From assembly GCA_950295325.1 (NCBI GenBank), contig OX485803.1, forward strand, positions 69,519,554 through 69,583,553: a stretch of DNA of 64,000 nt, written 5' to 3'. The stretch comes from Polytrichum commune (Eukaryota; Streptophyta; Polytrichopsida; Polytrichales; Polytrichaceae). The notes under the pieces are model-generated. The model did no database searches. It was not told the DNA's origin and saw only the letters and a list, made by a program, of their open reading frames with translations. Below, one piece after another: positions 46,868 through 56,638 of this stretch. Both the position numbers and the translations under genes were made by a program. How positions within the stretch are numbered: position 1 is the stretch's first letter; each line of letters opens with the position of its first letter.

Positions 46868-47578
46868 TTAATACAAATGCTGCCATGGATCCTCAACCAT
46901 GGACTTGTCAAAGAAGATGTCGGGACGATCCCTTGCTGAGGCACCTGGTCCATCTCCTGTTCGTTGCAACTTTGGACCTCGGCCCCCTCGCCCTCCACTG
47001 CGATTCATGTCACCACGCCAGGAGCCCCCACCTCCTCGTGGGCTTGAATCTGACCAACTATTATTTCCTGCATATCCTCGACCTCTGCCTCGACCCGGAC
47101 CATGGTGTTGTTTGTCAGTGTTCCAGCTACCCTCGCTCATGCGTTGCTGAGGTCCTGGAGCAGAAGGTAGGGGTAGAGCAAAACCTGGCTGGTATGGATC
47201 AAACGAAGGAATGGGACTACCAAACCCTCCACTTAGGTGGCTGAAAGGTGGAGGGGGTCCTCCAGGGGGATGGAACTCAGGTTGCCAAGTGCTGCTGCCA
47301 ATTGTTAAGTTCTGCAAAGGGTAAGGTGAGGTGGAAGAAGTATGCTGCTGGCCAACAGATCCTCGTTCTTTCCTCTTCGGGTTTGTGAAACCTGCTAAGG
47401 GGTCGGAATAGTAATTGAACCGTGGCGTCTGAGCATCAGAAGTTGGAAATTGATCTTCAAAAGGGTTGGTAAGCCTTGTTGTAGGAATTGCTGGTGCAGG
47501 GGTACTCTGAGATGGATGCGCTTCAGCTTGTTCCCGCATAGCCTTCAGCCTTGCTCGTCTCACCTCCTGGTCTTCCAT
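46868..47578 (-). CDS. SIC: SICKLE-like RNA-processing protein
   Basis: The 236-residue protein starts at the ATG at 47578 (MEDQEVRRARLKAMREQAEA); a likely acceptor of a 5' untranslated intron (ctactgcag) lies 10 bp upstream. It shows the order known from plant SICKLE: a charged N-terminal helix, the block RFNYYSDPLAGF, a Pro/Gly-rich middle, an RGG-type stretch (GPGRGRGRGYAGNN, then GGRGGRG) and the C-terminal MVEDPWQHL. In Arabidopsis SICKLE acts in the nucleus in microRNA biogenesis, intron-lariat handling and splicing. The frame ends three residues after EDPW, whereas Arabidopsis continues. A GT at 46874-46873 and an acceptor at 46586-46585 would join to a short exon (46584-46557) adding NLEPAGCY, so an alternative or true 3' exon is plausible. 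This is one of the few clear host genes here. Confidence 0.78.
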   Translation of the reverse strand: MEDQEVRRARLKAMREQAEAHPSQSTPAPAIPTTRLTNPFEDQFPTSDAQTPRFNYYSDPLAGFTNPKRKERGSVGQQHTSSTSPYPLQNLTIGSSTWQPEFHPPGGPPPPFSHLSGGFGSPIPSFDPYQPGFALPLPSAPGPQQRMSEGSWNTDKQHHGPGRGRGRGYAGNNSWSDSSPRGGGGSWRGDMNRSGGRGGRGPKLQRTGDGPGASARDRPDIFFDKSMVEDPWQHLY

Positions 47579-47599
47579 CACTGAGCTCTGCAGTAGAAC

Positions 47600-48960
47600 C
47601 AACATCCATGTCAGAGCCCTTCAAAAACACATGGGTATGATACATAACCATGTGGCAGATGAGGTGGCATTCCAAGATTGAAGAGGATGACTTTCCCATA
47701 GAATAACCTTGCCCTCCCTCACCCTCCCACACCCTTAAGATACACAGACCTGTACATAAGGTAGATGGGTCTGAGTGGCCCGTTTTCTTGAACGGACCCC
47801 TAGATTTGGTTGGTATGTGGTTTGGTGAGGATCAAAGAACAAACATCATAAAGACACAAGTTTAAAAAAGATTGGACCACATCTTCAAATACTAATAACT
47901 ACTCTACACTCAGTAGTGAACACAATTGGGAGGACCTATGTATCCAGTTAAGAAATCAACAAACATGCACTTCCAATAACCATAACTAAATCAGGGAGGT
48001 CCGATTTTCAATCCTGTTTTTGCATATGTTTCATTGCAGATTGCTAATGCAACATGAGTTTTGTTGTGTAAATCTAATTGATAGAAGTTGGAGAACATGA
48101 AAAACGAACAAATAACACCCATATACCTTAAGGAAAGTGAGCCAGGCTAAACATTACATTCGTCACTGACTTCCAGATTATCTGGCAAAAGTTCCTCTTC
48201 CTATAGTAGGTCATAATGCACTTGACGTCGGTACAGGAGTATCGTCTCAGACATTGTCAGTTTCCTAACTGCAAGTGGCCTTCCAATTGATAAAGCACTG
48301 CTAATCCCAGTACGTGTCTAGAGTCTTGCATCGAAGTCTGGGAAGGCAAGCCTCAAGGTGCGTTTACACATAACCAGGTTGAGTTGTGGTTTGGGCCCCC
48401 TTTCAACTACAACTACGACTTTTATTTTCTTGTCTGTTTACACACAACTACTCTTGTAGTTGAAGAGTGGATTTGACCTCAATGCTCAGAGTGGATTTGA
48501 CCTCAATGCTCAGAGTGGATTTAACCTCAACGAATTGGTGCACTCCGTGAAGTGGAAACAAAAAAATCATGGATTCTCCTGCAAAGTTTGTCTAAGAGTG
48601 ATTGCCTCCTACAAATCCTCTCCTATGCTTTGGGCCAAAGCATGAAGTTCTCTCCCAGTGCCACATAATAACTTTACACAAAGTAGAGCCAAAGAAAGTA
48701 AACTACAACCATCATCGCAACTACTCTCAACTACAGTACACCTTGTAGTTGGGCAGGTGAGAGTAGTTGTGGTGAGGCCTAACCATACAAAGAAGAAGTG
48801 AAATGAGTTCCAGCGCTTGTCAATTTTCTACAACCCTTATTTGCAAAAACAGAAGAATTCGGGAATAATTTTTTGCCAACTCAGGAACAAAAAGGTTCCA
48901 AGTGTTCAAAAAGTCACTGCGATACATTCCCGGATTCGGTGTCTCATCAAATGGAGGATT
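47600..48960. other. Upstream region of the SICKLE-like gene, with a 24-bp tandem repeat
   Basis: It probably holds the promoter and 5' untranslated exons, but no TATA box could be assigned. A 24-bp unit (agagtggatttgacctcaat plus four bases) repeats three times at 48464-48535. Around it, 'caactactc' and 'tgtagttg' blocks recur on both sides (48400-48770), suggesting a small mobile element whose ends I could not fix. Confidence 0.5.
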
Positions 48961-49015
48961 CCACAGAGAAACCCTAAGTGTCCCTAACCTCGTGGATGCA
49001 CCCTATCAAAAAGTG

Positions 49016-49312
49016 TCAATGTCTCCGTAAAGGAGAAACGGAACTTGGCATGCTCCACTCCATATGCCAATGTATCTGCTCACTTTCAATTGCAGAGTAC
49101 AAAAGACGATCTAGTGTCCACAATTCCCTTGGAAATGCTTCAGCAACGAATTCTTTTGTAGTAGCACTAAAATAATCAAGTATCAGTAACAAAGTGTACA
49201 CTGCATGTGCAGATTGCGCAACATCATCCACAAAAAGGATTAATGACTTAAAGATGAACATCTCAATCTCGAGGTCAAATTCGGTACTTAGCCTCAAACC
49301 GAAGAAGGGCAC
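49016..49312 (-). CDS. Unidentified exon-like frame
   Basis: A 98-codon frame on - encodes a helical, protein-like sequence (FKSLILFVDDVAQSAHAVYT, then EFVAEAFPRELWTLDRLLYS) and ends after a SLRRH-like tail. Its composition resembles real protein more than its neighbours do, and G+C rises from here to 49780, where further short frames occur on -. No start context, domain or splice pattern is certain. It may be an exon or fragment of a host gene transcribed on -. The family is not recognised. Confidence 0.3.
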   Translation of the reverse strand: MPFFGLRLSTEFDLEIEMFIFKSLILFVDDVAQSAHAVYTLLLILDYFSATTKEFVAEAFPRELWTLDRLLYSAIESEQIHWHMEWSMPSSVSPLRRH

Positions 49313-49801
49313 GGAGTTATGTTTGTTCGTTTGTTCGTTCGTTTGTTTGTTCTTCTATCTTCAAATGTCACCTAATCAAAGAAAAAGAAGAGACTGTAGA
49401 TCTTACACGAGAGGCTCTCAAACAGCGCTTAGCAAGCTACTGCATCCTGCCCTGCCGCGCTGCAATCAATTGTGCCCAAATTTGAGCAAATTTGCTCCGC
49501 GAAACCGGTGCAAAGAGTAATTGAGCTAACGATGCAAGTGACTCAGCGTAGCCATTTGGATGACTGGAAGAATGAGCGAGTGCTTTCCTCCACGAGCGCC
49601 AGATTCTCAACGTTCCTCTCCGACGCAACCCAAACCCTTCCCATATTTCTCAGAAGGTGCCTTCAATTTCGTCAACAAAGGACCAAGGACGAGTTAGGGC
49701 TGACGTGGGGCAGGTGTTCCAGCTGGACATGCCTCCTAACTTTTTATTACTTGGAGAATTCTCCAGCTGGACAGGACCCCAGCGGTTATGGGAGCAAATA
49801 A

Positions 49802-51088
49802 CGTAAGTTAGAAGTACCTAAACCCAACATAGCAAGAATATGGACACCTATATTTGGAGTGGTATGTAGTTAGGTGTGGATTTAAGAACGCACACCAAAA
49901 CGACATGTAGTCAAAAGAGATCATTGGACTGTGCGCTCAAAGTATCATTCTAGGCCCAATAGTCAACATGATTGGGGGGATCTATGTGACCACTAAATGA
50001 GCACAGTCCAATCTTCACTTTGGTGACAGATAAGATATTCATTTGAACTCTAAAACTATGATGCAAATGGTTAGGGGCACGATTTGGATTTGCTAATCAT
50101 CTCGCACTGCTTGTGTGTTTCGATTCCTACGAGAAGTGGGTGCAAAGGGAAAAATATCATAATATTACATGTCTACCTTAGGTGGTCAACATATATGCAA
50201 ATTATGGGATTCAATCACAACACCATGGTCCACATATGTCTATATTACATGCACCTCGATACCCTAGGTTCCACCCATAATCAACACCCTAAAATTTTGG
50301 CTTCATGAGTACATATTGAACTTAAAGTGTCCACTACCTTAATATTAGGCTCCCATGAAGTTGGTTTTGGACCATCTACCAATAAAATTCAAAACGAAAC
50401 CTCATAACTTTTTCATACATAAAACAAATAAAATGTATAATATAATTGGTGTGTTTTGATCTCATCTCAATTAATAGAACTTATACTAGTACTTATGTTT
50501 AATGCTTAAGTGATGGTTTTAGCACTAACAACCTTGCGTGTATTGGTTGTTGAGGGAGCCATGTAAGGGGTCCAGTTAAAAAAACTCTAGTCTCCCTATA
50601 GGTTTATGTTGGATTCATAGGTCCAAATTGACTTCACTAGATTAAGTTTAGGGTTTTAATGCTTATTTTGGGTTAGGTATATTAATAAAGAAACTTCCAA
50701 AAATTTAAAGTGTACTCAATGTTTTTACCTTCAAATTACATGTTCGCCACGAATGTCTTGACCATGTTTTGTTTCTCGGTAAACACATGCTCATATAGCT
50801 TTGTTGCAACTTGTTTGATTCACCCTGATTCAACTAAGCCTATAGACCAAATTGGGGTCTCTAACCCCGAGTTAGGTCCAATTTTGACACATTGAAATAA
50901 TGATTCCCAAGCTCTACGTAGCAATCGAGTTTGACATCCCAGAGCTCGTCATCCACTCTCCTCACGTTGGTTATATACTCCATAATTCCAAAACTAGAAC
51001 ATGCTAAATTGTCAAGTAATTAAATTTTTCAATAGAACATGCAAATTTTGTTCCATACGAGCAATAAAACTAGCAAGACGTGGATGAA
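49802..51088. other. Spacer, no gene seen
   Basis: AT-rich sequence without supported coding regions or clear repeats. Confidence 0.45.
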
Positions 51089-51482
51089 CTACACTAAATA
51101 TGATATTTAGTGTCGCCAATTCTAATTGTCTTGTGTAATACTAATTGCAAACTGTGGAGTAGTGTCACCAACACTAAATATTAACCTAATAATATGTCAT
51201 TCCTTGAAAAAAAAATTGGCCATTATAGATTTAACAGTGTCGCAGGTAATGTCACTAACAAAGTGATTTTTCATCCATATTTCAAGCAACCATGACAATA
51301 TTTCATCACATATTTGCTAGGATGCAAATCATACCAAACTTTGTTTCAACAATTGACATTTGGATGAACTGAAAGTAAGTTGGGATGACAATATTTGTAA
51401 ACTCGTTCATAGGAAGTGTCTCTAAAAAAGTTACCACAGTGACATAAAATGCCATATGACACTAAATATCATATTTCGTGTC
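51089..51482. mobile_element. MITE with ACACTAAATATGATATTTAGTGT ends
   Basis: The left end carries the near-palindrome CACTAAATATGATATTTAGT and the right end its relative in inverse orientation. The interior of about 340 bp has no gene. It belongs to the same family as 18219-18437. Confidence 0.55.
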
Positions 51483-51778
51483 CCGAGAGGAGTAGTAGTT
51501 ATAAACCAAAGGCACTTGCCAAGTTAGTGGCAAGAAGTAAGCAACTCCCTCACGACGCGGTTGCAAGGCATTAAAGAGCCTAACCGTAGAGCATAAACAA
51601 CCTAAGCAACTTTTGATTGTTTCCATCAACCATGAAGATGTGCACATCACATGAAATATGAAGGGAGGAAGGCCACACGCATTCAAAAAACGCTAGTTTT
51701 GAAACGGAGTCAAGTGGGCCAAGGTAAAAAGATTTTCCACCTTGAGAAAGCACATAACAATCTTGAGGAGCCTGGTGT

Positions 51779-52188
51779 CATGTGGAGGTCGCACACATTT
51801 CAATACACCGGTTTCAAAACAGAGATCAATGCGCCAAGATAAAAGAATCCTGGCCTTGACATGTGTCTGACCCCGGGGGTGTTTGGTTTCAAGGTTGGTC
51901 CCTCTTTTATGGGGTATAATAAACATCCGGTTTCAACTCCAAATTAAGACGGCAATTGTGTTGTAAGGCTTTAAACCCATGACTCTGAATCGGAGTTGAA
52001 AAAGGACGGGTTGTTAACCATTCAAAGTGGGGATCACCCTTGAAAAGCAAACATTTTACATTGAATAAAAGAGGATCCCATCTTGAAACCGAGCTCCCCA
52101 AGGTTAGGCACATGTCAAGGCCATGATTCTTTTCCCTCAGTCCATCGATCTCCATTTCAAAACATGCGTTATTGTGTAGCCTCCACAT
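51779..52188. repeat. Foldback repeat with ~135-bp arms
   Basis: 51779-51912 and 52053-52188 are imperfect inverted copies; shared blocks include 'atgtggagg', 'aaaagaatc.tggccttgac' and 'ccctcttttat'. About 140 bp lie between them. A transcript would fold into a long hairpin. No protein is supported. Confidence 0.65.
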
Positions 52189-52566
52189 GAATGGTGGAGG
52201 GAGTCCACCCCTATGTCCGGGAAGAACCGGCAGTTAGTTGCAGATGAACCGGTTGAGTTTGAGAAATAACATGTTGAAGTTCAAGACTTCAGGAAATTTA
52301 CCGATCATTTAAGAGGAATCTATAAAAGAATATACCTCAAATGAATAAAGCAAAACCGGAAGATGTCAACATGTAACCGGTTGGATTTAGAATCACTAGG
52401 ATCTTGATCAAGTATGGCCCAAAAACCTCCCGGGCACCGGTCCACCCGCATCTGTGCAGCACCAAATTGGAGAGAATTGAACAAATTTGGGAAGAGTGGC
52501 ATGCTCACTGTCGGCATAAATACCAACCGAAATCGCTTCCGGAGATTTCAGTTAACTTGAATATAA

Positions 52567-53103
52567 GGGCCGCTTTACACCTAGAGGCCGGGCCAATTCC
52601 CCTTGAGGCCGATTGCATGAAATTTCAGCCCCTTTTTGGGTTGGAGGCCGGCCTCAACTACACATTATAATATGATTATGATGGGGGTCAATTTTTCCAT
52701 ATGTAAAGGCCTTAAGGTCAAGAAGCTAGGCCGATTCAATAAATCTAGCATAATCCAACAGATCTAGCATAATCCAACAGATCTAGCATAATCTAGCATA
52801 GAGCCATTCATATTCCCACATGATCCAATGGATATAGTTCGTTGAAAATATATATTTTATTAAAATAAAGTTCTTTTCTATTGAAATATGACATTGGCAT
52901 TCCATTTTGGGTGCACCCAATTCAACGAGCTCAGGTTGTGTCAAACCATGCATTTTCTTATTATAATTTTCATACCACCAAATCGCCCCGGCCTCTAGGT
53001 GTAAAGGGGTTGGGGCCGATTTCAACCTTTTGGCCAATCACAAGTGAGGATTTCAAGCCTCTTACACAACGATTTGGCATGGCCTCTAGGTGTAAAGCGG
53101 GCC
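52567..53103. mobile_element. Harbinger-type MITE, 537 bp
   Basis: Ends GGGCCGCTTTACACCTAGAG and GGCCCGCTTTACACCTAGAG (inverted) match at 22 of 23 positions, with TAA at 52564-52566 and 53104-53106. A second partial terminus lies inside at about 52992-53013. A 21-bp unit (aatccaacagatctagcat) repeats near 52735-52800. Confidence 0.82.
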
Positions 53104-53236
53104 TAAGACACAAGTGTACTAGTGAAAACCTGCCAGCTTCGGAATTTGATGTTCACGGTCAAGGATTTCTTAGCGTTGTTGTTGCCCCCCTCCCCCCCCC
53201 CTCTTGAATTATGAAGAAGAAGCTTGTTTGTGGTAA

Positions 53237-53914
53237 CATAACAACGTTATGTGGGATCACGGGTAGATCACTCTAAGGCATTTTTGTGCACCACGTGCGG
53301 CTGGGGGTTATTTGTTTTGGGGCTATTTACCTTCAAGGGCTAAATTAAAGCCTCCCTATAATTACTTAAATTTCACAAATGGCCCATTTGTTTGCACCCT
53401 TCCATTACTTATATTGTCCAAGTCACTGCAATTTTTTGTACTCTATATTCCTTTTAAGTAATTAACGGGCGTGGGGAAGACGACCCCAATGACGGTGCGT
53501 TCCCTTTTCATCCATTTTTGGAGAGACGGAAATCCCAATAATTATCCATCCCCATGAGTCCTAAACCCATTTACACACCATACTAAACATACCTTCTAGG
53601 ATCCTTATCTTCAGCCCCTATATTAATTTTACAAAAAAATAATGGCCCACGTTTTATGTCCATCTAACTCACTTATAATGGGATTGTCTACATTTAATGG
53701 CCCTTCATTATTTGGAATTCCTTTATAATTTTTATTTCATATGATTTTAATCCTCTCTATATTATGCCGCACGTCGTCTTTAAAATGCACTAAGTGACCT
53801 ACCCGTGTGTGGGATTGACAATATTCCACAAAATATTCCCGAATATTCTCACATCCAGTATGAACATGGAGAGTATTATGTGGAATATTGTCAATCCCAC
53901 AGAACGTTGTTATG
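53237..53914. repeat. 120-bp foldback split by a hAT MITE
   Basis: Outer arms CATAACAACGTT (53237-53248) and its inverse (53903-53914), and inner arms 53810-53830 and 53879-53899 (21 bp, perfect), form one hairpin of about 120 bp once the MITE and one target copy are removed. Confidence 0.75.
53258..53807. mobile_element. hAT-type MITE, copy 2 (550 bp, inverse orientation)
   Basis: It is the inverse counterpart of 45038-45585, with the same CACGGGT ends. An exact 8-bp target duplication, TGTGGGAT, lies at 53250-53257 and 53808-53815. It is inserted in the left arm of the foldback. Confidence 0.9.
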
Positions 53915-55610
53915 ATCTGAACAATGTTAGGAACCTCATCTGTAATCCATTAAGAGATATATAATTTCCTTTCATACTGGTGCCTCCGACGAATCTCATT
54001 TGGACGTTGGTGCACTAAATCTTGTATAAAAACATTTTAACTTCTATACTGGATGCCGATCAGGCCTGACATGTTGAATATGCTTCGAGGTTTCGGGGAG
54101 GTTTCCTAATGTTCATGAATTATGTGTGATGAAACATCATCATCATCACCAACAGTATGTGAGGTTAAAGTACTGTGTGTGTATGTATATGTATATGTAC
54201 AATATACTATAATGAATTCAAGGAATATGAAGAAAAAATTCCAACTTCAACATATTTAAGGTCATAATAATCTATGTCCAAAACCAGATTTAGCCATTAC
54301 CTTTTGAGCAAATTCTTTGATGATAAGTTTTGAAGATCTCATCTTGATATTCTATGTTTGAGTACCTAACACAACAATAGAGAGTGCAATGAAAAAAAAA
54401 TCCAATTTAAATAACACTTTACTATTACTTTCAGGCGTTTGACCAAAAAAATTATGGTTTTAGTATACTAGAGCATTCTTTCTGTATACTTGATTATGCT
54501 TGCTTCCTTCATTTGATTAACTCCTTACTTGCTTTGTCCTACTAATCACTCAAATCTCTCTCTTTGAGCGTTGGCGGGCTATGGTTTAACCCACCTTGTG
54601 AAATAATGCCTTCCTTGGCCAATACTTTAACTATGTTCTTCACTTTTGGGTATTCACTCAATTGCCACCTTCGGTCAATGGTTTTACATTTTCTTTTAAA
54701 CTTCTAATTTACATTTGGCACTTTGCTGATAGGTCGCTTAATCACTAAGAATTAAAGTTATCTTACACTTCCTCTCTTTTACACTGAAGTGTTCTTAACT
54801 CGCGGACATTGGTTTTACTATACTCTTAACCACTTTGAGTGTTTGTTGGACACACAGCCAATAGTTTACTCGATTACTCGCAAACTAATTCAATATGACT
54901 CTCCTTAACAATTAACACTAATCATTTATGTAATTACTTTCACTTTCGTTCTAACACATGATCATTATCGTTATCAAATTTTAGTTTGATCTCACTTTGA
55001 TTCTCAAATAAATGTTCTCGCAAACTCACACTCTTGCAACTTCAATCAACTTTTCTTGATCTCAATTCTCTCACACTTGGACAATTCACTCACAATTTCC
55101 ATTCACTCAATCAACCACGACTCATTCACAAAACAATCATTCATATATAGTCCATCCATCAAGAAAATAATTTAGCCGACCGTCAGCGTTGAGGTATAAC
55201 TCATATTCAAAACAACAATAAACTCAATCTCAAGGCTACAATCCCGCAATCACTACATTGTTGTTTTACAACATGTTGGTTGGTTTACATAAAGTAATTT
55301 AACCATTATCCTTACACAATCACTGTGTCGAGGAAGCGCAGACCACCGAGTTCAACCATGCACTCAAAATTGTCTAGCAGAATGTCTGTTTACTGTAGTT
55401 TCTTAATCTTGTTTGATTTCTTACCAGTAGTCATCCCAAGCCTCATGAAGAAATCCCTACGCATGTATGCAGTGTATCAAGCGTAGGGATTAATAATTAG
55501 TACAACTCTAGTAAGATACGGCAATGCGTAGCATAGTGATCAAGTAGGAATATCAGTCGTAGGAATAATGATGAACAGTATTCTGTAGGATATTCAACAA
55601 TGTAATAGCA
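53915..55610. other. AT-rich spacer, no gene seen
   Basis: No supported coding region or clear repeat in about 1.7 kb. Confidence 0.45.
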
Positions 55611-55634
55611 CTACATTAAATAGGATATTTAGTA

Positions 55635-55951
55635 CTCCCTCTGTTTCACAATAAAACCATGGTTTCTGCATAAACTCCGTGCCAGAATAAAACCATGGTT
55701 TTGTTATTACCACTACTCATGCCTATCATTCACGGCTAACAACGGCAGTGCAGCTGGGCCTACTAATAAATATGGTATATTTATCTAAGAAGCTACAGTA
55801 GCCTCGGTAAATACTGTATACTCCGTGCCAGCTTGCTAATTTTCGGCAGCTCCCAATTTTGGTTAAAAAACGCATTGTGGTTCAAAGCTGGTCACTGTTC
55901 TTAATCCCGCACTGAAATAGAAACCACGGTTTTATTTTGAAACAGAGGGAA
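55635..55951. mobile_element. Stowaway-like (mariner) MITE, 317 bp
   Basis: Ends CTCCCTCTGTTTCA and TTCCCTCTGTTTCA (inverted) match for about 30 bp, followed by 'aataaaacc'. TA dinucleotides flank it (55633-55634 and 55952-55953). The CTCCCTC start is typical of plant Stowaway elements. It is nested within a repeat of the ACACTAAA MITE family. Confidence 0.8.
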
Positions 55952-56638
55952 TATTTGATTATATGTAGTGTTGTTACCACCCTACCCTACTCAACAATAA
56001 TTTTCAATTCCTTGACAATTAGTGTTAGACATAAATGTGCCGCTACCTTCCCTATTGCACCTCCCTTATTATATCCTTTTTGTTTCATATCCTTACTAAC
56101 ACTACATTCAAACCAGTGTTGGTCTGTTATAAGGGGTCTCGGCGGGTATGTCCCGAGGGTATCAATAGGGTATTCAAAACCCGACCTGTCTTGTAACCCT
56201 AAACCCGAAACCCGGTTCTTATTCATACTGTGCCGTGTATGTGCACACGGGTTACTGCGGCAGCTACCAGAGCGGAAAGTTTTCTCCTCGACATTCACAT
56301 TATTGAAACCAGTTGTTGGCAGCATTTGTTGAGAGTAGGTACAGTAGGTTATGAGTGATGAGAAATTGTTGGTGGATTGTTAATACAAAGAGAGTGTTCT
56401 TCAATGTTGAGCGGAGTGCCTGTAAATGCAAGACGCGGAGTGGGTGTAACTTGTAATGCCGAAAGCGGGAGCAGATCTGTACTGCAAAGAATATGCCTCC
56501 TTCTTCTTGTTAAATTCTAGGTTTTGTGTTTTGTGAAGCATTTCACTTTGTGGCTTGGAAATCTGAGGTTGGGGTTGGAAATCTGAGGTTGTGGCTTGGA
56601 ATCTGAGGTTGGGGTTCATTTTCTCGTATTCACTTACC

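Noticed and set aside
46885-47244. Frames on + opposite the SICKLE-like gene
   Set aside because: They are shadows of the GC-rich RGG coding region on -.
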